NCBI RefSeq assembly: GCF_963576545.1 | Contig: NC_083654.1 | Span: 18,960,199 to 19,024,198 of the forward strand | Direction: 5' to 3' | Length of the DNA stretch: 64,000 nt | DNA from: Limanda limanda | Lineage: Eukaryota > Chordata > Actinopteri > Pleuronectiformes > Pleuronectidae | Shown: positions 40,601 to 49,159 of the stretch, piece after piece | Layout: each line of letters begins with the position of its first letter | How positions within the stretch are numbered: position 1 is the first letter of the stretch | Notes under the pieces: generated by a model | Database searches by the model: none | The model's input: the letters and a program-made list of their open reading frames with translations, nothing else | Told to the model about the DNA's origin: nothing | Translations under genes and position numbers: made by a program

Positions 40601-43600
40601 CCTTGTCTCTTTGGTTTGTGGACCACTTGAAAACGTGTGTAACTGTCCGTGTGCATCTCTCTCACATGCTGCCAGGTGACGCCCTCCCTCTGATATTCTC
40701 CTTGCTCCTGACGCAGGATCAGCTCGATGAAGAGCTGCTGCAGCTTCTCGTTGCAGTAGTTGATGCAGAACTGTTCAAAACTGGACGACAAGAGAGAAGC
40801 AAACGTCTTCTAAACTTCTGTCTGTTTGAATGTTTGAATGAAGGAACACAGAACGTTTCAAAAGACACACGACAACGACCTGTTGTTCTCGAAGATCTCA
40901 AAGCCGTAGATGTCCAGCACTCCGATGACGGTGTTTTTCCCATGAAGCACTGGGTTGTAGTCCTTCACTTCGATGACACTGTTGATGCGGCTGACAATCC
41001 AGCCGAAGAGTCTTTCATAGAGAGCCTGCAGGAGGAGAGAGAGGAGAGAGAGAGTGGGAATATTGTGATGACATCATTTCCTCGACCCTGGGAAGCTGTA
41101 AAACCATTAAAATGAAACAATTCATCTGTATAAACCATGAGTCTCTTCCTGATTGGTCGGCAGAGGGAGGAATCAGCACCTTGGCAAAAGCGTCCCGTCC
41201 AAAACAGGCCTGCTGCTCCGTGTGGCCCTTCTCGATGACCTCTCCGCCCCCGGTGGCCACGGTGCGGTACAGCAGGCTCTTAATGACGCAGTCGGGATCC
41301 GTGTCCGTCAGCTCGGAGATGTGGTTCACGGCTTCCAGCCCCAGGATCTGAACGCTCTCCCCATCACTCTCAAACTGAACATCCCCCTGAAAGAAACACG
41401 ATCTCATGACTCCTTGATTCTGAGCAACGATGCAAAATCTCAAATATGTAGTAAATCATCTTCAGCGTTGAAAGGTCCTATGTTTAACACTCCGAGCTGC
41501 AGCTTACCAGCAGGAGGATGGAGGCAAGGATCTGATAAATGGAGGAAATCTCCTCCTCGGAGAAGCCGATCACTTCCAGTGCGCTCAGCACCGCTCGGTG
41601 GCTCGCCCGATCGTTGTTGGACGTCTGAAGAAAGATGGAAGAAAAGGTTTTGTCCACTGATGAGTAAAGAATGTGACCTGAGGTTCATTTTAATCCTAAA
41701 TAAAATAAAAATGTGAATGGGGAAATCATGTCAGACTCACAGCTATTGCAACGCCCGCTTTGGTGTAGGTGTAAGCAGCTGGATCCTTCTGCAGGTGAAA
41801 GGCCTCCAGCATCTCATCTGAGCCTCCGCGTAGCAACTATACAATCACAACAGATCAACAAGTGAGGGACCAGTGAGGGAGCAGTGAGGGACCAGTGAGG
41901 GACCAGTGAGAGACCAGTGAGAGACCAGTGAGAGACAAGTGAGGGACCAGTGACCAGTGAGGGACCAGTGAGGGACCAGTGAGGGACCAGTGAGGGACCA
42001 GTGAGGGACCAGTGAGGGAGCAGTGAGAGACCAATGAGGGACCAGTGACCAGTGAGGGACCAGTGAGGGACCAGTGAGGGACCAGTGAGGGACCAGTGAG
42101 AGACCAGTGAGGGACCAGTGAGAGACCAGTGAGAGACCAGTGAGAGACCAAGGAGGGAGCAGTGAGAGACCAGTGAGGGACCAGTGAGGGACCAGTGAGG
42201 GACCAGTGAGGGACCAGTGAGGGACCAGTGAGAGACCAATGAGGGACCAGTGAGGGACCAGTGAGGGAGCAGTGAGAGACCAGTGAGGGAGCAGTGAGAG
42301 ACCAGTGAGGGACCAGTGAGGGAGCAGTGAGAGACCAGTGAGGGAGCAGTGAGAGACCAGTGAGGGACCAGTGAGGGAGCAGTGAGAGACCAGTGAGGGA
42401 GCAGTGAGAGACCAATGAGGGACCAGTGACCAGTGAGGGACCAGTGAGGGAGCAGTGAGGGAGCAGTGAGGGAGCAGTGAGAGACCAGTGAGGGACCAGT
42501 GAGGGAGCAGTGAGGGACCAGTGAGAGACCAGTGAGGGACCAGTGAGGGACCAGTGAGGGACCAGTGAGGGAGCAGTGAGAGACCAGTGAGGGACCAGTG
42601 AGGGAGCAGTGAGAGACCAGTGAGGGAGCAGTGAGAGACCAATGAGGGACCAGTGACCAGTGACCAGTGAGGGACCAGTGAGGGACCAGTGAGGGACCAG
42701 TGAGGGACCAGTGACCAGTGAGGGACCAGTGAGGGACCAGTGACCAGTGAGGGACCAGTGAGGGACCAGTAAGGGACCAGTGACCAGTGAGGGACCAGTG
42801 ACCAGTGAGAGACCAGTGGGGGACCAGTGAGGGACCAGTGAGGGACCAGTTAGGGACCAGTGAGGGACCAGTGAGAGACCAGTGAGAGACCAATGAGGGA
42901 CCAGTGAGGGACCAGTGAGAGACCAATGAGGGACCAGTGAGGGACCAGTGAGGGACCAGTGAGGGACCAGTGAGGGAGCAGTGAGAGACCAGTGAGGGAC
43001 CAGTGAGAGACCAATGAGGGACCAGTGACCAGTGAGGGACCAGTGAGGGACCAGTGAGGGACCAGTGAGGGACCAGTGACCAGTGAGGGACCAGTGAGGG
43101 ACCAGTGAGGGACCAGTGACCAGTGAGGGACCAGTGAGGGACCAGTAAGGGACCAGTGACCAGTGAGGGACCAGTGACCAGTGAGAGACCAGTGGGGGAC
43201 CAGTGAGGGACTAGTGAGGGACCAGTTAGGGACCAGTGAGGGACCAGTGAGAGACCAGTGAGGGACCAGTGAGGGACCAGTGAGGGACCAGTGAGAGACC
43301 AGTGAGAGACCAGTGAAGGACCAGTGAGGGACCAGTGAGGGACCAGTGACCAGTGAGGGACCAGTGAGGGACCAGTGAGGGACCAGTGAGGAACCAGTGA
43401 GGGACCCGTGAGGGACCCATGAGGGACCAGTGAGGGACCAGTGAAGGACCAGTGAGGGACCAGTGACCAGTGAGGGACCAGTGAGGGACCAGTGAGGGAC
43501 CAGTGAGGGACCAGTGACCAGTGAGGGACCAGTGAGGGACCAGTGAGGGACCAGTGACCAGTGAGGGACCAGTGAGGGACCAGTGAGGGACCAGTGAGGG

Positions 43601-46600
43601 ACCAGTGAGGGACCAGTGAGGAACCAGTGAGGGACCCGTGAGGGACCAGTGAGGGACCAGTGAAGGACCAGTGAGGGACCAGTGACCAGTGAGCGACCAG
43701 TGAGGGACCAGTGAGAGACCAGTGAGGGACCAGTGACCAGTGAGGGACCCGTGAGGGACCAGTGAGGGACCAGTGAAGGACCAGTGAGGGACCAGTGACC
43801 AGTGAGGGACCAGTGAGGGACCAGTGAGGGACCAGTGACCAGTGAGGGACCAGTGAGGGACCAGTGAGGGACCAGTGACCAGTGAGGGACCAGTGAGGGA
43901 CCAGTGACCAGTGAGGGACCAGTGAGGAACCAGTTAGGGACCAGTGTGGTTCTGTCCTTGTGTCTGATTTACTGGACAGTTAATCAACGGCCTTTCATAC
44001 AAAGGTGGTTTTGTTTGGACAAAAAAATGATACATAACATATAATCAGACTCTACCTGGTAAAAGGAGTGGAAGTTCCTCTCCCCCTCCTGCTGCTGCAC
44101 CACCCTGGACTTTAACAGGAAAAACAGATTAAGCAGTAAATCAAACATCCATCCTGAGCTCACACGGTTTAGAGAATTAGATGAAGACCAGAGTTAATCG
44201 GACTCTCACCTTTGTTGCATTTGAGAATTACAGGACATTCAAATCATCCCGCCTTCCTCCAATGCCCCACCCCCTCGTTCCCATCCGCGGTGTTTTATTT
44301 AAGAAACTTTATTTACACAAGCAGACTTACAACCATCCCGGTGTTTTTATTTTTTTGAAGAAACTTTATTTACAAGCAGAATAACAACCTACTGCCTCCG
44401 CGCACGCACGTGAGTTTTTGTTTACCAAAGCAATGGATTCGGATTCAGAAGCACCGGTAAGTTATATACATTTACATATATATTTTTCAGTTCAATGGTT
44501 ATTTGCACCATTTATTTGCTTTCCTCTAGTTGAGGACGCTCCTTGATGACGCGGGCCCGAATGCGCCACAAGAAGCAGACGGAAAACCTGCATGTCCATG
44601 CAGCAAACAGACAGGTCTGTCGGCCAATAAGGTCCTTCGGTCCGAAGAATTTTATTGGTTGAAGTTTTCACTAAATATTATGAGAGTGAAATAATTGTTT
44701 GTTCTTACTCCTGGTGGGTCTGTCTTGCATTTTAGAGTGTCATTACCTTATTAATACCAATTTAACCTAATCCAAAAAAAGTGTAAAAATGCAACAAAGG
44801 TGAGAGTCCCTTTAAGTGGTGTTGTAGCTTTTCTACCGACAGTTTCCAAGAAACCTTAAAGAGTGAGAGTTCGGGTGAGTCACGTCGCTCACAGGAGAAA
44901 ATTAGAGTTGTAGTAGGTCAGTGGTGAGATGAAGCAGCGTCTGAGGTGTGATGCTTAACCAACATGTGCTTTATAAAAACCCAATCAGGCAAAGCTAACT
45001 TTTTATATTGTGAAAATGTCATTTAATAATGATATAACTTAGAATATATATATTTGACGAGTGATTGACACCATTCCTACTCCATGATCATAACTTATTT
45101 CTCAATCTATATCAAATTCAGTTTATGCCTATAATCCTATAGGATGCAGAATAACACATAAATGCATGACATCGTATGATGGGGGATTATCTTCCTGATC
45201 TGAGGAAAATCTGTTTTTATTATTGACCTTTGACCCTATGAAATCCAAAAGTGAATCATATGGTGATACACTCTCAAGTAATTTTCTCATCAAGTGTGGT
45301 GAAAATCCATCACAAATCCACACACACACACACAGATCAAGATGATATACAACTTCCTGGTTCAGTTTCAGAACATTAAAGCAAGTTATTATTAGTAATT
45401 TTTAAATTAAAATGGAAAGCAACGCTAAACTCAAAATGCAACTAGTGCCACCCATAGAAACTTCCCTGAATTGAGAAAATAACAAAATATAAATGACAGT
45501 TTTTCTGCAGAAATAGGAACAAACCACAACAGCAGCTGCTTTTACATCGTTTCAGCAGTTTTCTCTCTTCAAGACGAACACTTAAACTAAAACCTGTGTC
45601 CAGAGAACGACTCGGCTTAGAAACAGTTCGGTTATTTCTGCCCTGTGAGGATGAATCCTGGCTCCATCATTCACATGGGCTCTGAGCGTCATATCTATTC
45701 AGAGAGAATAGATACAGAAGCATCGAGTGCCCCCAGGTGAGCCATTCATTATCACGCCCCCCCGCCCAGACTTCACAGACACGTCTATTCATGGCTGTTC
45801 CCTCGCACCTCTGTGTCATCACCTCGTGAAACATTCACAGATGTAATTTAAAAACTAAATGAGCTGGACTCTTCTGTAGAGGTGGACTCGTTACGTGCAC
45901 ATGTTTAATTTTGCTTTGGCCTCTATTGGACCCGTGAAGGTCTCCAGTCTGCAGAGGATGCCCCCTCCATCGTCCCCCCCCCTCACCTTCTCCAGCAGGT
46001 AGTTGTTGATGTGTCCTCCGGTGGGATCGCCGTTGAAGTTGAAGTTGATGTCCATGTACTTGCCGAAGCGGCTGGAGTTGTCGTTGCGATTCGTCTTGGC
46101 GTTCCCGAAGGCCTCCAGCACGCAGTTGGACTTGAGCAGCACATTCTTCACGCTGATGGAAACATGTGACCATTGATGGAAACGTGTGAGAAACAGCCGA
46201 GAGGGGGGGAAGACAGAGGAGAAGAGGAAAGTGATGATTCATGACCAGTTATTTATTTGCGATGGAGTTGAGATTAAATTCCATCTGGAGCCACGTTTAC
46301 ATTTTCTAATAAATCGTATACATAAGGTCACGTTTCTGATGAAGCGCTCGACCTTCAGATCCCAGCAGCTCTCACCTCTCCACCTCCACCCTCTGGCTCG
46401 GGTTGGTGATGGCGGCTATGTACTGCATGATGTATTTACTGGCTTCTGTTTTCCCTGCACCGCTTTCACCTGAAGAAGAAAACACAACCGACTCTTACAG
46501 CTGCATTCCAGTGTCTCTCGTGAAGAAAGCTCGAGCTGGTTTTGCTTGTAATCTGAATGAATGAAAGGGAGAACGTGTTGTGACCTGAGATGACGATGCA

Positions 46601-48341
46601 GGTATCCTTGGCCCTCCTCTTCATGGCCTTGTAGGCGGCATCGGACACGGCGTACAGGTGGGGGGGGTTTTCATACAGCTCCCGGCCCCGGTACGCGTCG
46701 ATGGTTTCTTTGCCGTAAATGTCCATTTGTCTGTAAGGGTTGACGGAGACCACCACTTCTCCGATGTAGGTGTAGATGCGACCCTTATCAAACCTACGCA
46801 CACAGACGAGGGATTACAAATGACACGTTCATGGTGAGGAAGGATATCGATATTTCTCCTTAATTTACTCCATATATGGTATAAAAATGTCATTTCATTT
46901 ATTCACAAGAGCACTTTTCCCATGAAACAACCCTCAAGATAAACGTTCCATAAAAGACCATGCATGTGTAGCTGACAGGAAGTGACACAAGTGTGAGGGC
47001 AGGAAATGAAACTTGTGGTTCAAAAGGGGCGTCACTGGTTTGTGTAACCTCCTGTGAGGTTTTTCTTTGAACTGGGAGGAGTAAAGATGTCATGTCACTG
47101 GGGTTAATTGAGCTGCTTAATTAAAACTAAATTAAAAAAAGTAACAGATGTTTGGTCAAAGTGAGCAGCCAATGGCCTAGAGATGCACCCTCTTTATTTT
47201 TGTTTTGTTTGTGTGTAGAATTTGCAGATCTCAGTATCCCAGACAACCCGACATCTGAGTTACTGAAAAGATCGTTAAAGCTTCTTCAGATGGTTGAAAT
47301 CGTCCCCGAAAGCAGAAATACTGATTTCACACAACGATTTTGAGGTTTTCTCAGAGTTCGACTTGGGGTTGGTGTGAGAGAAAATAGAGAAGTGACCCGA
47401 GTCTCCTTCCTGCTAAACAACTGAACGAACCTGCTACTTCAATTAACAGCTGTCAGAATGTAGGAGCACTAAATAGAAGCTGTGAGACACAAACATTAAG
47501 CACCGACCGATGGAGGAGAAGCTGGAGTAACACATGTGATCTAAAAGGGTTCTCGACACATTCCTGATTCTTTGCATAAAGATATTTATAATATTTGTTA
47601 AGAAATTCCCCAAAATACAAAAATATGTTGTTATGTATGTTATTGGCAACAAACTTTAAAGGGTTCTTGACAAATACTGAATCCTTACGTCAGGTGTCAT
47701 GGAAATCTATGTAGTGTAATCTTCTTTACAAACAAACTAACCAACCAACAGATGTGGGTGAAAACATAACCTCCTTTACAGATGTGACCTTAATTCGGGG
47801 GCCGTCCTCTGCACACGTCAGCTGAGGAAGTGGGATTTGTATTCTCTGAATCGGATGATCATTCATTCTGTTTGACATTTGGTGATTTTTCACACAGTTT
47901 GAATCGGGGACACAAAGCCGGCTCCGTGAAACACACGAGGAGGTGAGACTGGTTTAAACTGTCTGCACACAAAAGTATCAACTTTGACCGGTTTTAGCCA
48001 AGCGGGTACAAAGTCACATGGTTCAAAAACATGATGCAAGGGTTCATAGAAAAGTTATTTAAGAGTATCAGACACAGATGTGATATTATTCAATCGCAGC
48101 TATTTTGCAGCCAAATTAGCCAAAAAACTTAAGAAATACAAAGTTTTCCTTCAGGTTCTCATGAAAAGTGAAACTCTGACATGTCTGACACCCGGCTTCC
48201 TCCACCCGGCTTCCTCCACCCTCCTCCTCCTCCTCTCAGGCTTTACCTCAGCTTCAGATTCTCCAGAAACTGCTCCATCGTCACCTCATCCAGGAGCACG
48301 AAGTCCGACTTCCCGAACTCCAGACCCTCCAGCTCCGCCAT
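13771..48341 (-). CDS. myo1g: unconventional myosin-Ig, 22 coding exons
   Basis: Short-tailed class I myosin: an actin-based, membrane-binding motor acting at the plasma membrane, mainly studied in blood cells. Joining the 22 exons listed separately gives 3033 bases, 1010 codons, with all phases consistent; mammalian myosin-Ig is about 1018 residues. Visible parts: P-loop GESGAGKT (about 102-109), switch [12 protein letters not shown] (154-164), switch II DIYGFE (384-389), actin-binding region 500-640, converter to about 700, IQ motifs from about 704, and the TH1 membrane-binding tail (about 800-1010) with a PH-like segment after residue 867. G-type rather than D-type features: [20 protein letters not shown] in the IQ region, LEA before TGLSVTSG in the tail, and LDEVTME near the start. 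The ATG at 48,339-48,341 has A at -3 and G at +4. Intron lengths run from about 0.1 to 12.2 kb. Confidence 0.95.
15799..16062 (-). mobile_element. tRNA-derived SINE, full length
   Basis: Inverted relative to the copy at 17.6 kb. The head GGCGGCTGTGGCTGAGG, box B GGTTCGATCCC and the tail AAAGCGCTTTGAGTGG...TATATAAGTACAAATCCATTTACC are all present on the - strand. Typical teleost tRNA-derived SINE with a LINE-like tail; inside the last myo1g intron. Confidence 0.85.
17590..17847 (+). mobile_element. tRNA-derived SINE, full length
   Basis: Box A-like TGGCTGAGAGG near 17,598, box B GGTTCGATC at 17,640, then the common tail GTAAAGCGCTTTGAGTGG and TAAATACAAATCCATTTACC. Same family as the inverted copy 1.5 kb away. 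Confidence 0.87.
18478..19577. mobile_element. hAT-like non-autonomous transposon, 1.1 kb
   Basis: Ends CAGTGTTGGGAAGG and, on the other strand, CAGTGTTGGGGAG; the flanking sequence CCCACCCA is repeated exactly on both sides (18470-18477 and 19578-19585), an 8-base target duplication as in the hAT superfamily. Both subterminal regions are rich in GTATTC/GTAACG words (GTATTCTGAATAC and GTATTCAGAATACAG). The interior lacks a transposase frame but carries a decayed histone H3 segment. It lies in the last intron of myo1g. Confidence 0.85.
19135..19408 (-). pseudogene. histone H3 fragment captured in transposon
   Basis: The - strand reads [20 protein letters not shown], then after frame changes VKEPHR, a GTV remnant, [45 protein letters not shown]. 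This follows histone H3 from about residue 8 to 98 in order. There are several frameshifts and a deletion between LVRE and LRFQ, and both ends of the gene are missing, so it cannot make H3. It lies wholly inside the 1.1-kb hAT-like element. Confidence 0.9.
21984..22075. repeat. (GT)n microsatellite
   Basis: About 45 GT units with two small interruptions (CT, AT). Confidence 0.96.
22225..22315. repeat. imperfect GA-rich tract
   Basis: Mixed GAGAGG/GAGAGGGA words on the + strand; purine-only for about 90 bases. Confidence 0.85.
23181..23300. repeat. poly-C plus (CA)n compound repeat
   Basis: Runs of C at 23,183 and 23,205 followed by two (CA)n blocks. Confidence 0.9.
23375..23450. repeat. (GA)n microsatellite
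   Basis: About 35 GA units with one interruption (AAAG). Confidence 0.96.
25456..25500. repeat. short hairpin, 18-bp stem
   Basis: CGACATATGAGGAGGAAA and TTTCCTCTTCATATGTCG pair over 18 bases with one mismatch and a 9-base loop. Intronic in myo1g; symmetry does not extend beyond the stem. Confidence 0.7.
26140..26297 (-). CDS. myo1g: myo1g exon 21
   Basis: Residues 905-956, [20 protein letters not shown] to [12 protein letters not shown]. Precedes the 12.2-kb last intron. Confidence 0.94.
26390..26525 (+). repeat. dispersed teleost repeat fragment
   Basis: Contains CACCAGGGGGCC followed by the words TTTAGGCGGCTGTCATGTCGTCCATCTTTACA (shown in two halves: TTTAGGCGGCTGTCA and TGTCGTCCATCTTTACA). 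Related words occur at about 22,810-22,865 and 37,265-37,335, which shows a dispersed family. Element class unknown to me. Confidence 0.5.
26936..27018. repeat. (GA)n microsatellite
   Basis: About 40 GA units with one C interruption near the left end. Confidence 0.96.
27248..27668. mobile_element. TTAA-flanked MITE, 421 bp
   Basis: Terminal inverted repeats AGGAGACACATTATG and AGGGGACATATTATG, each preceded by TTAA (27,244-27,247 and 27,669-27,672), as for piggyBac- or Kolobok-type elements. No transposase frame. Sits in the myo1g intron between exons 20 and 21. Confidence 0.75.
28481..28594 (-). CDS. myo1g: myo1g exon 20 (PH-like core)
   Basis: Residues 867-904, [20 protein letters not shown] to LKRLPLEA. 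This is the phosphoinositide-binding, PH-like core of the TH1 domain. Confidence 0.94.
29263..29367 (-). CDS. myo1g: myo1g exon 19
   Basis: Residues 832-866, [20 protein letters not shown] to [11 protein letters not shown]1 tail, phase 0 at both ends. Confidence 0.92.
30000..30340 (-). mobile_element. tRNA-derived SINE (second family)
   Basis: On the - strand the head reads AGCGGTGGACTAGTGGCAG with box B-like GGTTCGTCTCTGG, then TGCCCCTGAGCAAGGCACC and CATGTGTTTGGGACAAATAA near the 3' end. These blocks are typical of a widespread teleost SINE. In myo1g intron 18. Confidence 0.6.
31603..31688. repeat. (GT)n microsatellite next to exon 18 donor
   Basis: 43 GT units on the + strand, therefore (CA)n in the myo1g transcript, starting 12 bases after the last base of exon 18. 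Confidence 0.97.
31701..31845 (-). CDS. myo1g: myo1g exon 18
   Basis: Residues 783-831, [20 protein letters not shown] to [10 protein letters not shown]. Start of the TH1 tail. The donor GTGAGAGTCAGG is followed directly by a long CA repeat on the transcript strand. Confidence 0.93.
31991..32020. repeat. (AAC)n microsatellite
   Basis: About 10 AAC units. Confidence 0.95.
32225..32448 (-). CDS. myo1g: myo1g exon 17 (IQ motifs)
   Basis: Residues 709-782. [10 protein letters not shown] completes an IQ motif begun by LFLQK in exon 16; [19 protein letters not shown] is the second light-chain (calmodulin) site. Ends NNTVLLHR. Confidence 0.93.
32990..33197 (-). CDS. myo1g: myo1g exon 16 (converter)
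   Basis: Residues 639-708, [20 protein letters not shown] through [20 protein letters not shown] to LVLFLQK. Converter and start of the lever arm. The [13 protein letters not shown] string is the best single marker of the myosin-Ig type. Confidence 0.95.
33265..33279 (-). promoter_or_regulatory. CTCF-like motif
   Basis: On the - strand AGCCACCAGGGGGCG matches the CTCF core CCA(C/G)NAGGGGGC. Intronic in myo1g. Confidence 0.35.
33460..33712. mobile_element. hAT MITE with perfect ends, 253 bp
   Basis: Begins TAGGGCTGGGCAAGTTAACT and ends in its inverted copy; the inverted repeats cover about 65 bases per side with few differences. Flanked on both sides by the 8-base duplication GTTTAAAC (33,452-33,459 and 33,713-33,720). 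AT-rich core with no coding capacity. The intact ends and target duplication suggest a fairly recent insertion. Confidence 0.9.
33837..34003 (-). CDS. myo1g: myo1g exon 15
   Basis: Residues 584-638, [20 protein letters not shown] to [13 protein letters not shown]. Contains the strut and SH1-like helix YVRCVKPN and [15 protein letters not shown]. Confidence 0.94.
35345..35477 (-). CDS. myo1g: myo1g exon 14
   Basis: Residues 539-583, [20 protein letters not shown], then [20 protein letters not shown] and KLACK. Conserved class I signature TKRPLTA. Confidence 0.94.
35590..35664 (-). CDS. myo1g: myo1g exon 13
   Basis: Residues 514-538, [24 protein letters not shown] (split here only for display). 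Lower 50-kDa subdomain near the actin interface. Phase 2 on both sides fits exons 12 and 14. Confidence 0.93.
39273..39343 (-). CDS. myo1g: myo1g exon 12
   Basis: Residues 491-513, [20 protein letters not shown] ending GDVT. A 71-base exon flanked by TTTTCCAG and GTGAGT. Confidence 0.93.
40267..40437 (-). CDS. myo1g: myo1g exon 11
   Basis: Residues 434-490, [19 protein letters not shown] to [13 protein letters not shown] matches myosin-Ig more closely than the HFSSR of myosin-Id. Confidence 0.94.
40666..40780 (-). CDS. myo1g: myo1g exon 10
   Basis: Residues 395-433, [20 protein letters not shown] to REGVTWQH: the relay-helix region, nearly invariant among class I myosins. Confidence 0.95.
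40880..41025 (-). CDS. myo1g: myo1g exon 9 (switch II)
   Basis: Residues 347-394, beginning [15 protein letters not shown] and including [14 protein letters not shown]. Holds the switch II motif DIYGFE needed for coupling ATP hydrolysis to movement. Confidence 0.95.
41180..41386 (-). CDS. myo1g: myo1g exon 8
   Basis: Residues 278-346, from [13 protein letters not shown] through [19 protein letters not shown] to [10 protein letters not shown]. Upper 50-kDa motor subdomain. Confidence 0.94.
41508..41624 (-). CDS. myo1g: myo1g exon 7
   Basis: Residues 239-277, [20 protein letters not shown] to ASILLL. Matches the helical region in class I motors that precedes the LGN segment. Phase 0 at both ends. 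Confidence 0.92.
41741..41836 (-). CDS. myo1g: myo1g exon 6
   Basis: Residues 207-238, [20 protein letters not shown] to KAGVAIA. The acceptor TTGTATAG has a weak pyrimidine tract of its own; an 11-bp minisatellite starts only 24 bases upstream on the transcript. Confidence 0.92.
41861..43946. repeat. 2.1-kb minisatellite, 11-bp unit CCAGTGAGGGA
   Basis: About 190 copies of an 11-base unit, with frequent 7-base short variants (CCAGTGA) and point variants (AGAGACC, GGAGCAG). On the transcript strand the unit is TCCCTCACTGG. The array fills almost the whole intron between myo1g exons 5 and 6. Frames of over 250 codons cross it only because the unit lacks stop codons. Confidence 0.97.
44056..44109 (-). 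CDS. myo1g: myo1g exon 5
   Basis: Residues 189-206, [18 protein letters not shown], the conserved segment after switch I. A 54-base exon in phase 0 at both ends, too short to be found by open-frame length alone. Confidence 0.93.
44198..44811. mobile_element. TTAA-flanked DNA transposon derivative, 614 bp
   Basis: Inverted ends GGACTCTCACCTTTGTTGCA on both sides, with TTAA at 44,194-44,197 and 44,812-44,815 (piggyBac- or Kolobok-like). The interior still has an ATG exon (44,433-44,456), a donor GTAAGT, an acceptor TTCCTCTAG and a second open exon (44,530-44,614). In myo1g intron 4. Confidence 0.78.
44433..44614 (+). pseudogene. leftover N-terminal exons of the parent transposon
   Basis: Exon a, 44,433-44,456, codes MDSDSEAP and is followed by GTAAGT. 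Exon b, 44,530-44,614, continues in frame [20 protein letters not shown] then ACPCSKQT and ends at GTCTGT. An acidic start like this would suit a transposase N terminus, but no catalytic part remains. The family is inferred from the TTAA ends only. Confidence 0.5.
45200..45310 (+). repeat. dispersed-repeat-like fragment
   Basis: The run TTGACCTTTGACCCTATGAA followed by CATCAAGTGTGGTGAAAATCC resembles a common teleost interspersed repeat. A related block, GAGAAATTCCCTCAAGGCGT, is found at 57,774-57,794. Class not determined. Confidence 0.35.
45987..46152 (-). CDS. myo1g: myo1g exon 4 (switch I)
   Basis: Residues 133-188, containing [17 protein letters not shown] and the switch I signature [14 protein letters not shown], ending HINNYLLEK. 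The junction codon reads Ser where the family usually has Arg before VKN. Confidence 0.94.
46376..46469 (-). CDS. myo1g: myo1g exon 3 (P-loop)
   Basis: Residues 102-132. Completes the nucleotide-binding P-loop GESGAGKT across the exon 2/3 junction and continues [18 protein letters not shown]. The donor is GTGAGAGC. Confidence 0.95.
46585..46793 (-). CDS. myo1g: myo1g exon 2
   Basis: Residues 32-101, beginning [20 protein letters not shown] and ending DTCIVIS. N-terminal motor subdomain. The acceptor is TGCGTAG, and the exon ends on the first base of the P-loop Gly codon. Confidence 0.95.
48247..48341 (-). CDS. myo1g: myo1g exon 1 (start codon)
   Basis: Codes residues 1-31, from [11 protein letters not shown] to ENLKL, and ends after two bases of an Arg codon before the donor GTAAAG. 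This is the short N-terminal extension before the motor core. Confidence 0.92.
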
Positions 48342-48890
48342 CCTCGCCCGGAACCGGCTCAACACACACACTGAAATAAATAAATAACAGCCGGCCGAGA
48401 CGCAGAGGAACGGAGAGCAGCTGAATGAGGAAGAAAGAGTTGAGTGTGGTTGACTTCTGGGGTAATACGTGTGTGTGTGTCTGTGGGCGTGGATTCCGGG
48501 CTGGGCTGAGTCAAGTCACACAGATCTGTGGTCGACATGCTGCAGCACGTCATCCTGCCACTCATATAAAAGGCAGCAGGCTATCTTTGAGCGCACACAT
48601 CACTTCTGCATCCTCTTCCTGCCACAAAACCGAGCAGAGAGCGACTCTCGCTGCTCGGCTTCGTTCTCCTTGTGCATCTCTGCCTCCCTCATGTCGACGT
48701 GCACTGCCAGGCCACAGCAGTGAACCCTGGGTATGTGAGGCCTGTATCTCCTGGGAAGGATCGTGGCATTTCCTCTCCAGACTCGGCGCTGGCAATGAGA
48801 CGGGTCCCTCAGGGTTTGCTCTCGAAGCCCGAGGTTCCCAGCCAATCGGACACTGGAGCCAGAAAAGAAAATGCTCAGCAGTGATGAAAC

Positions 48891-48967
48891 TGTGTGTGTG
48901 CGTGTGTGTGCGTGTGTGTGCGTGTGTGTGCGTGTGTGTGCGTGTGTGTGCGTGTGTGTGTGTGTGT
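48891..48967. repeat. (GTGTGTGC)n microsatellite
   Basis: Five to six copies of an 8-base unit plus GT tail. Confidence 0.93.
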
Positions 48968-49159
48968 AAATCCACAGGAATACTGAGGTGGAGACCTTTG
49001 ACCTTTGAGGTGTGAACTTTTACAAGAACCTTTCAGATCAGGTTCCAGATTTGCATCCAACACAACATGACATAAACACATGAATCTTGTTTATTGTGTT
49101 ATTTTTCTGTGGTTTGCAAATCGATTCAATTCGATTTGGAATAAAAGGTGGATGGATGG

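Noticed and set aside
40510..41115. 201-codon + frame and 187-codon + frame at 41,153
   Set aside because: Antisense shadows of myo1g exons 8-10; the - strand has the conserved motor motifs.
41814..43420. Open frames of up to 370 codons reading [15 protein letters not shown] repeats on the - strand
   Set aside because: They are the translation of the 11-bp minisatellite in an intron; all three frames stay open because the unit has no stop. No start context and no non-repeat domain.
13771..48341. Assignment as myosin-Id because CDK5R1 is its neighbour in mammals
   Set aside because: Residue patterns at [23 protein letters not shown] before TGLSVTSG and HYTSR fit myosin-Ig better; synteny alone is weaker than these matches.
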